From: Apis mellifera | Taxonomy: Eukaryota; Arthropoda; Insecta; Hymenoptera; Apidae | NCBI RefSeq assembly: GCF_003254395.2 | Contig: NC_037652.1 | Location: forward strand, 4,613,001-4,677,000 | Direction: 5' to 3' | DNA: 64,000 bases | In this document: positions 1-12,196 of the stretch, piece by piece | Position numbering within the stretch: the stretch's first letter is position 1 | How the letters are laid out: every line of letters starts with the position of its first letter | Translations under genes and position numbers: made by a program | Notes under the pieces: generated by a model | Told to the model about the DNA's origin: nothing | Seen by the model: the letters and a program-made list of their open reading frames with translations, nothing else | Databases searched by the model: none

Positions 1-3000
1 TGTAAATAGGTGGATATGACGTTCGAATTCATGTAACTCGGATTGAGACAAATTTCCTTCACGGGAGGAGATACTTAAACCAATCTGATTAGAATATTTT
101 GTATAACAAATGGTGAAACATATAGTTGATGCACTTGTGAATTTTTGAGAATTGAGCGAAAAGATTAAAAATTTTGAAATATAATAACTCGATATAGCAG
201 GAAACGAGTATTGTTTCGGGTCGGCAAGGTAAGGTAATTATCGTAGGCAACAGAAGCCATTTTCTATAAGGTCGTTTTCTTCATTTTTTTTTGCCCGCCT
301 TCTAGGTCGTCGATTTCTTCAACGGCTACGGTTTTTGCTTTATGCAACGTTCCCGGTGACGCGCAACGAGACCTTCGACGATCTCGGAGAGAACGATCAT
401 TCTTGCTTTATTAGTTTGCTCCTTTGCTCTCGCGCATTAGGCAACGTGGAATATTTCTTCGATGAACCCGCGATGTTTCAACTTTCCTTTTCTTTTTTTT
501 TTAAGATTTCTCTTCGAGTAATTTGTACACCAATTAATTTGATTTCCCAAAGATGGAAGGAAACGTTGCCTTTACGATTTATATCGAGAAACGAGATCGA
601 CGACACGATCCACAAAAAAAAAGAAAGAAAACACGAAGATCGTGGTCGATCGAATCGACCACGTTCTCACGATACTGCCTCGATTAATTTCCCTCTCTTA
701 GGTAATTCCTTATCGAGATCAATCACGAGATGCCGCTGCCCCTTTAACGCGATCGTTTAACACAAACCATCCTGCTGTCGGGTTCCACGTATGCCGCCAG
801 GAAACGGGGGTACAACCACAGCTGGCGAATTTCCAGGCACCTGGCTGGAGAAAGAAGCTGGAATCGAGTGGTGGATCTGGAAAAGAAGCGCGAGAGAAGG
901 AGAGAGAGAGAAAGAAAGAAAGAAAGAAAAAAAAGGGAAGAAAGGCACGAAATCTGGCGGAAGAAAGACGTTCGAGAGAAATTGAGGAAGGGGTTGGCTA
1001 GGTAAGAAGAATCTCTCCGCTTTCTAAACGGTATGCGGAAGGGTTGAGGCTAACCTGGACTCCTCTCCCTCCCTCTCTCTCTCTCTCTCGTCTCGATTTT
1101 TTTTATTATTCCCTACCCCCTCGATGATAGGGCGGTTACCGAGGTACCGTTAGGTCAGCTCGCCATCAAGCTGCCCCTTGTGGTGGGTGGTTGCAGCGTT
1201 TCCTCCTCTTCTTCTCCATTTTTTTTTTTTTTCGTCCCCCTTTGTTGACGCTTCTTCGCCCGCTTCCTTGAAACCCTCGTCCATAACTGTGATCCGTGTA
1301 ATCCACGCGCTGCTTCCGCGTTTCGAGGGGCTGCGTCTTTTTTTTCTCACGAGCACCCCGTTTGGGAAACGTTCTGCTTCTTTTTTTCCTCTCTCTTTTT
1401 TTAGATTCAACTGGGAATGGACCTCGCTTTTTTTTGGGAGGGGAATTAATTTGAACGCGGTGCTTTTTTGGACGTGGAAATGGAGGAATGTGAAGGGAAA
1501 GGTGGCGATGATATATAGAATTGGAAAATATTAATCGAGTGGAGTTTTTGAGGTTTTAAAATCGATGTTTTATTAAACATTGCTCGATTATTAAAATTCC
1601 ATTGCACGAGACCGCGTTGTGTCTCGAGCTGATCTTCGAACAGATAAGACTTAATTATTCGAGGAATCAAAAAAATTCTTATACTTTTTACAGAGTGAAG
1701 CTTCCAGCGCTCCAAAGGACAACGTGTCAATAATCTAGTCGAGGCGACTACTCCCCGTGGATAGAAATCGTTGTAGTCCTTGAACACTGTGCAAGATTAC
1801 GACAAGATTTATGGCAATATTGATAAATTCGTCGAAATTTGGTAGAGAATGTTTCGAATTTCATTTGAAATTTTCGTTTCTTGAAACGAAATGATTTCAC
1901 TCGGAATGAAAAGAATTGTAAAAATGGCGTGAAAATAATTAAGTTCCAAGAAAGAAGATTTTAAAGCATTGTGTAAAGATTTTAAAGCGTGGCTGTCGCA
2001 GGTAATTTCCGAGCGTTCTTTATTTTTCTAGGCCAAAAATCCTTGTACTTTCCCCCCCCCCTCATTTTTACGGAACGAGACCTCCCTCTATCCAACGATT
2101 TCTTTACTTTTCAATCATGGAGGATATCTCTGAAACGATCGTTGAAACACGTTTCTTCGGAATAGATTCGATCACTTGTTTAGATTATTTAAATATATTT
2201 CGTTCGCCGTTCTTGGACAGGGAAAATTTCGAAGAAAATTTCATCGTTCACGAACGACTCTTCCCTCGACTTTTGATCCCTCCCTTCGTTCCATCCTCGT
2301 CGAGCGGAGGAGAACTGGTTCCATCCGTCGAAAGTTCACCAGAATATTCAACATCGGCGAGAAAAACGAGGAGAGGAAGAACAGAGACAAGTGACGGTAC
2401 GTGACCGGACTTGAAAACGAAGAAGGGGCGGGGAAGGGATCCCCGTGGATTTCGAAATAGAGAGATGCAAGGTCGCTAACCGTAATAATTTTGCAAATTT
2501 CCTTTTCTCTCCGAGGTGTTCACCTCGGTGCACCTCGCTGCGTCCCTCGAGGTCACGGAGGATTCTCCCTCTTTTCCTTTCTTCCTCCTCTTCTTCTTCT
2601 TCTTCTTTTTTTTCCCCTCCCCCTTCCTCGTTGTCCCATAACGGGATCGCGAAAAATTCGATCCTACCTGAGACCGTTAAAAATAACGCTCCCTTGGCCT
2701 TTTTCTGCCTTTTCTCCGACTGCTCTCGCTCGCGAAGAGGAAAGCAAGGACAAGTCAAGGGGGGAAAAATTATTAGAAACGGGTTATTAGAATCCGATGC
2801 GGAGAGAGAACACGGCCGGGGAGCGAAGGTTGCTCGATTTTTCTTCCCAAGAGTGAGCAAGAAAATTCGCTACAGAAACAACTAGTTCCTAGATAGATCA
2901 GAAAAAAAGAAAAAAAAACGTTGTTTCTTGCCGGAAGTCAAGGACGGGGCCTCGACTTTGCTCACTTGGAATGTCACTCTCTCGCTTTTTCTTTTTTTCA

Positions 3001-3490
3001 TCTTTAAATTATATATCTACCGATAAATAAAATTCCTGAGATGAATTATGCATATTGGATACGATAAATATTGAAATATATATATAATTGAAAGAGAGAA
3101 TGATATTTATTAGTTTAAGAAATAGAATAGAATTGTTCTAAAGTTGATTCGTATTCTTTTCCAGGTTCAATTTGGTAAAAACCTCGAAATAAACGAAACG
3201 ACTTTTTCTAAATTTACTCTATTAAATAATTCAACGAAACGAAGATTGACACGATACCGTTATATCGTACATTCTGATCTCCTTTTACCAATCATCTTTC
3301 AAGTCCAAACCTAAACATCAAACGGAACAAATCGTCGTTATTTTATTAATTTATACGTAACGAATAAAAAAGTCTCTTAAAGCTTCAATTTGCACGACTT
3401 TAAAAATATATCGATTCTTATATACTCGCAGAACTTATTCAGAAATTATTCCATCCGTATAATAATTGAAATAGGGGATCGGGTTGCCCG
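1..3490. other. gene-free sequence with T-rich and purine tracts
   Basis: Nothing protein-like. It holds a GA/GAAA tract (about 896-935), a CT run (1074-1090), many T8-T12 runs (1219-1232 and others), a CT-rich segment near 2580-2625 and AT-rich DNA from 2990 to 3480. ORFs of 60-170 codons are Ser/Phe/Lys/Arg-rich shadows of these tracts. Confidence 0.6.
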
Positions 3491-3499
3491 TTGGATAAC

Positions 3500-3965
3500 A
3501 AGAAATAAAAATACGTTACGAGCGAAGCGAAGGTGCATCGTCGCATATCCGGGGTATGCACCTCGGTCCGCAGGCGTCCACGCCGTGCCAGGGTCGAGGG
3601 AAAGAGGAGCCGGGTTGAAGGTGGTGCGGTGGTGGGGAGGGAGCCGGCAGGACGAAGGGGGAAGGAGAGGAGCGGGGAGCTCGAGAGGAGAGAACCCAGT
3701 AACCTAGTGCCGAGTCGCCTGGAGGTCTGCAAAAACAAAAGAGAGGAGAGAAGTGCGTGCCACGTGCCCCGCCGCCCCGCCGCCGCCGCCGCCGGCCGCC
3801 GCCGATCGCCGATCCCTCGCGATTAGTCGCGGTGGCCCGCAAAAATTACCCCCTTTCGCGCCTCGCCGCGATTTTATCGGGCGTCGAGGGTGGCCACGCG
3901 CCCGAGATTTCGCGATTCTTCTCGCCGATACGCCTCTCGAGGCTTCGAATCGCAATCCCAATCTT
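3500..3965. promoter_or_regulatory. CpG island with a (CCG)n core
   Basis: The stretch is dense in CG and has a CCG/CGC run at about 3770-3805. It is sharply bounded by AT-rich DNA on both sides. It looks promoter-like, but I find no TATA box or credible first exon attached to it. Confidence 0.35.
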
Positions 3966-6900
3966 GTCTCTTGTTGATAACGAGAAATTTCTAGAGGATC
4001 CGAGATTTTTTTTCTTCTTCTTTATTTCGAAGAAATTCGTAGAAGGATTCTCTTAAGAATGGATATAGCGTTACAGTATGTAATATAATATATAGTTAAA
4101 AATATTAGAATATTATCGCTGTCTCGAACTTGTCGATCAATTGCAATCGATTCTTTTTCTTTGGCAGTTATTACGGGGGTACAAAAGAAGAGATTAAAAA
4201 GGGCGAAATATATTTATTTTCCGAGGAGAGTATCGAATTTCTTTTTTTCTTTTTTTAATCTCCTACAAGATATCAACGTGCCCTGTTTAGAAATGACTCA
4301 ATCGCGATAGTGCGCGGTCAGCGAAAATATTTCCATCTCGAAGGCCAACAAGAGGCGCGCAGGAAGCGGTCTCGAGGAGAAAAAGTGAGAAAGAGGAAAG
4401 AGGAGGAAAGCAACAATCGATCGTTTCTTTCTCCTTTTTTTTCCCCTCCCTCGCCGTTTGATCGTTCGTTGCAAGAGAAGGGCGAAGGGCAACGAAGAGG
4501 AACAAAGTGTAGAGAGAAAATGATACAAACGCCAAGATATTTTTTTTTGTTTCTTACTATTTTTTTTTTCTTTTGTTTGTTCACCCACCCCTCTTGTTTC
4601 GAGGTGAGAAGGAACGTTGGTCGCCGCTAATTAAACGGAGGATAGATTCGATATTAGCGGAGGAAAATGGTGAAGCACGGTCTTCCCGCCGCAACCTCCG
4701 GTAACAAACTTATCGATCCATCGATCGTTGCGTTCCACAGAAAGGTCACGAGGATCATGACGGAGGAGAGATATACACGTTGGCACGCGTTCACGTGCGC
4801 TCGATGCGGCGACAAAACCGCATACCCTGCGATTTCTGCGATCATCGCGTATCGATTATCGATTATCGAGAATATTCGATGCGTCCAATACAACGATACG
4901 TATACTTTGACAATGAACGATACAATTTTTCTTTCCTCGGATTTTCTTTCTTTACTGATTCGTGAAAAATTAAAAAAAGAAGAAATATCGAAGAATTCTG
5001 AATATTTCTTTCTTTTTTTTTTTTTCCATTTCGGTTGACTCGTGCAATTTCGATAAGAATCGAATATCGTTCTCGAAATCTAAACAAATTTGCCTTAATT
5101 GCCGAGCGAATTGATCGATGATAAGTCGACTAGGTATTCAGTCGGCCAATATATTTCACACTCGAGCACACGGGGAAACTTCAACTTTCCTTTCACTTAA
5201 CTTTTACTTCAAACTTCAAACGCCGCCATTATGATATACCAATTCACCGATCTTATCTCGCGCTGCGTGGAAGTGTCGACGAGAGACCGATCATTAACGG
5301 ACTTCCGTTCAGATTTGCCACGCTATATTTTTATCTTAGCCCCGAACAGAGAATAGATGCAGATAAAAATATATATATATGTACGTATATCCATTTATTT
5401 TTATCTACTCGTGTATATATTATACACGTAAAGAAATTTTACGTGTCTCTCTTTCTCTCGCTCGAACGTCGCGTTACAGCTACCTCTCTCTTACACACCA
5501 TGCATTCGGCCATCTCTCCTTTCTCTCGCACGTAACCACACACATAGCAAATCCTTCCAATCTTCTTCCTCTCTCCGTCTTTCTCTCCTCGGTATCTTCT
5601 TCTTCTTCCTCCTCCTCCTCTTCTTCTCGCTTCGGTTCTCCTTCTTTGCAACGCGCGATCGCGATCTGTGCCGTGGTAAGGTAAAGGAGGAGGAGGAGGA
5701 GGACGTCCAGGTGGAACGTCCAGGAGAGATCGTTAACGCGGGTTGAACAATCGAATCGCGTAATGTTAATCGTGGTGGAAATAACGTAACATCGGTGACG
5801 ATAACGATGCAGTTTCTAATTATTTGACGCGCGTATTCGTTGCTGGGATGGATTACAATCGATGATGAAGAGGATCGTGTTTTTCGTTGTGTCGTGACGG
5901 TGACAGTTTTGGTAGAAAATCAGTTTGAGTTCTTTTTTTTTTTCTTGTAAGTTACGACGATTTTATTTTTTGAATTTGGATCTGCTTGGAAAAAAATATC
6001 GTTCTTCTTTTCAATTTAATTTAATTAAACTCGTCATACAATCGCATGTTGCAGAAATTTGTACAATTTTTATCGACAGATCGAGATGAATTATGCGATT
6101 TTATTCACTTGTTAATTAGGCAAGGCATTAAGTTTCAATCTTCGTATTGTTTTTTATAAATGTAATTGGAATTTGGAGATATTTTGGTAGGAAGATAAAA
6201 AAAAGAGTCTTAAATAGTGAATATACTTAAAAGATACTCAGATATCATCATACAGGATCCAACGTATTAATAATATATAGGGGGTTAGATTGAGAAAAAG
6301 ATAAAATACATTTCAACTAGTTTACACTTCCATATAAAAAACTCCTTGATTTTACAAAATGAACACAATTACAAATTATTCCAAATCCTGTCCAAATCCT
6401 ACGATTTCTCGCAACAACCATATCATAAATCCGTGTTATATTACAAAAAAAAAAAAAAGAAAGAATGGGTAGTCTGGTATTATTTTCATAAACTACCTTC
6501 CAATTCGCGCAGAACGTATTTTCCCAACAACAAGCTTTCCCTTCAAACGAAAAATTTTATCTTACATAAGTAGAACAATTACATTAGTAGAACAATCTTC
6601 CACGTTCAACAACTTCCCTCGAAATTACAAACCACTCCATCGATATCAATATTTCTCTCTTCAGAGGGAAAAATAAATCGGTCCAATAAAAGTAACTCGA
6701 AAAGAAGGAGAATACGATGATGAAACGCGAAGCCACTCGCGAGGCTGTCCCCGCGGAAAAAAGGCGGCGCGCGTGCCCGTGGAATGCAAAAGCATTCGGC
6801 GCGGGGATCGCCGACGATGGAAAGAAGTTTATGTGTAACAATGCGCGCTGCCACGCGGTAACTGCTTCCTGACGACCACGGGGGCCAGAGAGAGAGAGAG

Positions 6901-7480
6901 AGAGAAGGGAAGAAAGAAGGAGACAGGAAACGGAGGATGGGCAAAGGGAAGAGGTGGGAAAAGAGAGAAAACCGCGCGCATTCCCTCTCGCGTGCACAAG
7001 GCGAGCACGTAGGCGAGCGCGCAGGAGCGGGTCAACGAACACTCGAATGCGAGCGGATTGAAACGAAAAATAGGCAATCCTTTTCTTTCCTTTCTTCTTC
7101 TTCTTTTTTTCTTCCTTCGTTCCCTCCTCCTCGAAGAAGCTTGGACCCAGTCTGGCGCCGCAGTCGTCTTCCTGTGTCTGTGATATCCTTAAAATTTTCG
7201 TGAGATCCAAACGAATCTATATATAGGGAAACTGGACAGAGAAGACACATACGCAGTTTGTTTCAAATAAATATATTCTAAAAGTATGAAATAGAAATAG
7301 TGAGAATAATTTAAGTGGTAATTTAATAAGGCGCCGATACATAAAGATTATAAGAAAGGACGATATTTCTTCCCTCGTCCGCGCCGTTCTGGAGTCTCTC
7401 GTTTCTCGGGTTTACGATCCATCGATCACAAGAAAAAAAAAAAAAAGAAAAAAAGAAAAAACGAATCCCTCCTGGAGATC
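3966..7480. other. gene-free AT-rich sequence with homopolymer runs
   Basis: AT-rich DNA with T-runs (for example 5010-5023) and an A13 run at 6445-6457. A Ser-coding (TCC/TTC)n pyrimidine tract lies at about 5590-5640, and a CG-rich patch at 6720-7060. No credible exon. Confidence 0.55.
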
Positions 7481-8094
7481 GATTCAATCGTTTCGCCCTG
7501 GGAGAGAAAGTAAGTATAAATTATAATATAAGGATAATAGAGAGGGGGGTGATGTGTGTGTATTTTTCCGATGTTCGCGCCTCTGTAACGGCTCTATCGG
7601 CCGATAGAGGATGGAGAGTGGCGAATAATTGCTGCGTAACAGGCGATATAGCGGCGGTGCAGTGAGTATAATGGCCTGTGGTAAAATAGCCAATAACGCA
7701 CAGGGCGGGGAGGAAAATGGAAACGAAAGAATCTGAATTTAACCAGAAACGTGGCCGGCCGAACCGTTCGCGTAGCTCCTCTTTATATTAAATCACCCAT
7801 TCTGGAATGGGACTGGATACAAGTAACGAGGGGGGCAGAGGCCGAGAAACGTTTAAGTAAATTCAGCGTCATCGTGTACATACTGTAGAGAGAGGGAGAG
7901 ACTCCTCGAGTGTCCGTGTCTACGTGCATACGTGTTTAAGTGTGTGCGTCTTTATACAGTAACCAAAGTAACTATCGAACGAGAGTTTAATGACAATAAT
8001 TTTTCAATATACGGGGAGATACGAAGAAGTTTCGCGGCTATCGTGTGTTTAGGATCCTTGGTCCGCACCTACGTTTTCATATACATGTACAATA

Positions 8095-8270
8095 TTTATA
8101 TATATATCTATATATATATATATTTATAACGGTGCCCCCTTAACGATAAGATTTAAATAATAATAATAATAGTAATAATAATAATAATAATAGTAATAAT
8201 AATTATTTATAATTAATAATAATAATAATAATTATTTATAATTAATAATAATAATAATAAAAAATAGTAA
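8095..8270. repeat. (TA)n followed by (TAA)n with an internal duplication
   Basis: TA repeats at 8095-8127 give way to TAA/TAG repeats at 8156-8270. The segment AATTATTTATAATTAATAAT occurs twice within it (about 8200 and 8231), showing slippage on a longer unit. Confidence 0.92.
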
Positions 8271-11200
8271 CATCTCGAAATTCGTTCCCTCGAATGCGGG
8301 CTCGACGGGACCGATGGAGAAAGGTGAAACGAACACGCGTCAAAAAAACGGGCAATCCTGCGGATCGATCATCATCATCGTCGAAAGGTGGGGATGGAAG
8401 GGTGCATGGACGATGACGATTCAGGGTTTCGAACAACGTATAACGCATATCCAATCCTCTCTTTCGCTTTCCTCGACGAATGATGATAATGTTGAACGAA
8501 GAACAACAGCAAGCTTGGTGACTGATGCTCGTGGCAGTGCGAAGCTTCCATTCTCGTGTGTTTCCTCCGCTTCTCTATATACATGTATATGTGTATATAT
8601 ATACATATATATGTATATTTCTCTCTCCTCCCTTTCTAGCTGTTTCTCGAGGGGCGTGGATCGCGGTCGCGAGCTCGATCCGATCGCGCAACGATCCGGA
8701 TTCCTCGAACGGCAGTGACGTTGTTGCTGGTCTGTCTGTAAAAGAAGAGAAAAAAAATGCGCTGACGTTACTTGTACTACACCTCATTGTTTCCAATAGA
8801 AAGAGTTATTTAAGAAACCTCCTCCTTTAAAAGTACAATTCAAAATTAATCATCGAATTATCAATTCGCAAGAATTCGTTCTTGAACAGTGGCGGACTCT
8901 ATCGTTCCACTTACCCTTAACGCTTGACTTACAATTAACGATCTTGAAACTATTCGTCAATACGCTATTAAAACGTGGATATTATTATACAAAAAAAAAA
9001 GAAACGGGATCTATAAAATACATATATACGTGTCAGGTGAGAGTGGGCACGGGATGTGACGGTGAGGGTGAGACGGTGGGTGAGGGAACCGGCAGAACAG
9101 GGAGCATAACAGCGGAATATCCTGATCCTAGCGAAGGTCGCCTGGTGCATTCTAGTAAAAAGCGCGCGGAGAAACCACGCCCTGGCTTCGAGTAGCCGCG
9201 TGAGCGAAATATAATAGACACCACCCCTCCATTAATTAATTAATCCCTCGTGTATGCTTCGATTCGATTCGCCAAAATCTTCTCCGTCGATCGATCGAGG
9301 TAGGAAAAAAATCGGTTTTCGAAAAGAGGAGAGCTTTGTTACCAGCTACCTTTCCACCTACTTCACCCACCTACCCAGCAACCCAGTTCCCTGCTCCCGT
9401 CTATTCGCCAACGTGAGCCACGGCCGAGCATTATCGCCGATCGCCGCGATATATCTTCCGCGTTCGAAACGGCCTTCGCGACCACCTCGCCGAGGTCGCG
9501 CACGTCACAGATCCGTCTCTTGCCGATCCTTGGACGAGAGAGAGAGAGATATCGATTCGGTAATTGGAAGCGAGACTCTTCCGGAGAATCAGGAAGGAAA
9601 GGATCGGAACGTGTGGAGCACGTAGGAATAGAATAGGAATAAATTGGATCGAAATCAACTTCAATCGTTCGTAAATAAATAATTTTTAAGCTTGGATACT
9701 TTTTATCAAAAGAGAACTACACGTATTATATTCGGAAAATCGTGCCATTTACTTGCACTTTCCATCCGGTTGGTCCCGACGAAAACGTGACGTTTTTTCC
9801 CCCTCCTCCCGGAGAGAAAGTCGTCTAGGCCAGGATCACGGGCAAGGAGAAAGAGAAAACTCTCTCTCTCTCTGTCTCTCGACGTTTTATGTGTGAGAAG
9901 AAGGCGTCAGGGGGATGGAACGGGCGCACGCTGCGGGGGAGAAATAAAACTAGGCAGAGTGAAGTCCGTTAGACCGCCTCCGCCGTCTCGTTTCTCCCTC
10001 TCGAGGGGAGGTGCGCGTATGCACAAGTTGGAGAGAGAAGAAGCTAAGCTAAGCCGCTGTGGCGCTGCAGTTCGCCCCTGAACTTGGTTCTCGCGTCTCT
10101 TGCCCACACCGCGTTGACCTACTTCCATGCCCTACCCGATATCTCTCCACTGCGTTCTATGACTGCGCGCCGATTTTCCTTTTCCTCCTCCTCCTCCTCC
10201 TCCCTGATTCCTTGGTCGTTTTATAATCACGATTTAACGATCGCGCATTTATTCATCTATTTTTCTTATCCAGCGTCATTAAAGACGGAATACGATTTCC
10301 TCGTATTTTTATATACGGCGAATACTTAAAAAGAGAACCGATGCGAAATCATCTAATGATTCGAAATTATTTCTATGCAGAGAAAGGAATTCGTGAGGGG
10401 ACGATCGTGAAAGTAGTAATCCATCGATGATGGATATCGTGGACGCGATATCGTGAAACTATTCTTTCGCGATGCAGATAGACTAGATAATTTGTAAGAA
10501 GGAACGTGGAAGTAATCGTGTCCTTACGACGGCTAATGTAGATTTAATAGTAGTTTCGTAACAGTGGTTAATTCGTGCCGGATTGAAAGCTAATAAATGC
10601 CTAGACCGAGATCGGTAATCGAAAGGTGGCATCCAATCCGTTCGAACGCGGCGAGCCAAGGTCCTCCTTAAACTTCCATAATATAATTTGCCTTTTTATT
10701 TATTTTCTATCAAATCGTAAAAGAATAATCCTTCAAATTTACTCGCCTCCTATAAATTAATAATATTAAAGAATATTCTTCGAAAATTACAAAAATTCCA
10801 ACCACGTATCTTCATTCACAAAACCGACTCTCGATCTTGTCAAATATATTCCCGAGAAAGAACGAACGAGAATAATCGAGGGAATTATTACAACTTGGTT
10901 TCGTCCACGAGCAAAAAGGTATGCCTGTGTCACATCGATCGATATCGATATTTGCATATACATATCGTAATCGCGCGAGGAAGTTAACCGCGCCGTAGTA
11001 GATGAATCTCGCGTTCCAACGTGACATCTCGATCTCCTTGGGCCTTATCTTCTTAGCCGGCTGCTGAATTTCCTGCTCACAGAGAGAGAGAGAGAGAAGG
11101 ATCGAAGTGGCCGGCTCGTATATTATTATTAGAGCGGCGTCTCGGGGGCGTTATCCGTTATCTCGCGTGTTATCTCGCCCGGACCGGTAAGTTAAACGAG

Positions 11201-11471
11201 GCTGCCGCGATAATGAGCCGTGCACGAGGTCCCCATCTCGTTCACCGTGCGCCACGATTACACTTACCACTTGCTCGCTCGAGCAGTGGAGGAAGGGGAG
11301 GAAGAGGAGTAGTAGTATCGGGATCCGCACGGTAGGTACGGTACCGGTCAACCTGCGCGGGATACCCATTGGTTTAGACATCGAGGCAATGCACAAGTAC
11401 CGGGATAATCATTAGTTTATATAACAAGTCATTTCCCGCGGCCACGTGATTTTCTCGTCAAGGCGAGCCGC

Positions 11472-11498
11472 TCCACCACCACCACCGCCGCCGCCGCT
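11472..11498. repeat. (CCA)n-(CCG)n trinucleotide repeat
   Basis: Four to five CCA units followed by four CCG units on the plus strand, in a CpG-rich stretch. Confidence 0.9.
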
Positions 11499-12140
11499 TC
11501 TTAGCGACGCACCGCTACTTCTGTGCTGCTACCATAGGTCAGCATCACCACGCGATCACCTCGATGGATGGTGAGAAAAAAAAAGAAAAAGGAGAGGTTT
11601 CGACGAAAGAGAAGAAGTTGGGTCTCTTCTTTTGGGTTTTTCTTTTTTTCCCTCTCTCTCTCTTCTTTTCGGAATTCGATCGATCTTATCGATTCCTCCG
11701 TTCAAGGTATCCGAGGGATAACAAGGGAGATGATGCCGTGTGCTTATAGTAGAGTAATAAAAATATCACGTTTCACGAAATACCGTGTCAGAATCCGTGG
11801 AATTCCTAGGCGATTCGTAGGTGTTGCGAGAGAGCGATGCATACCGCGGAGCGGAGTTGTAATGGAACGCTAAAGAAGCTGCTGGTGTGCACCTCGTGCA
11901 CCTCGTGCCACGATCGAAACGGAGGGAAAGAAGGAAAAAGATCGAGAGAATGACTGCGGGTACTACGGTAGGCCGAGGAGGAGGGAAGGGGAGAAAGAAG
12001 AGGGATGGAAAAGAAAGAGTAGAACGATGGACGGAGACCGTTCCCGTTCGCGTGGAAGAGACGGAGAAACGGGAGGAATGGAGAGGACGAGGAAGAGAGA
12101 GAGAGAGAGAGAAGGAGAGAGGAATAGTCGAGGCAAAGGT

Positions 12141-12196
12141 GGTCTTGCCGGCGTAAATGCCACTGGTTGGCATTATGCCGCTTGTCCGGCCAGACC
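12141..12196. ncRNA. long hairpin, possible structured RNA or miRNA precursor
   Basis: GGTCT at 12141 pairs with AGACC ending at 12196. Inside this, CCGG pairs with CCGG, and an inner stem of GGCGTAAATGCCA against TGGCATTATGCC closes on a 5-nt loop (ctggt). The folded length is 56 nt with small bulges. The inner stem is much stronger than other local pairings in the window. The tight loop is short for a miRNA precursor, so a protein-binding or DNA-level role is equally possible. Confidence 0.3.

Larger units (their letters stand above)
7481..12140. other. gene-free sequence, mixed AT and CpG-rich patches
   Basis: Besides the 8.1-8.3 kb microsatellites it contains TATATG repeats near 8580-8620, CG-rich patches around 9420-9560, 9880-10080 and 11120-11240, and a purine-rich block at 11900-12130. 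A CAG|gtgaga donor-like site at about 9037 could mark a non-coding exon, but nothing supports it further. Confidence 0.5.
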
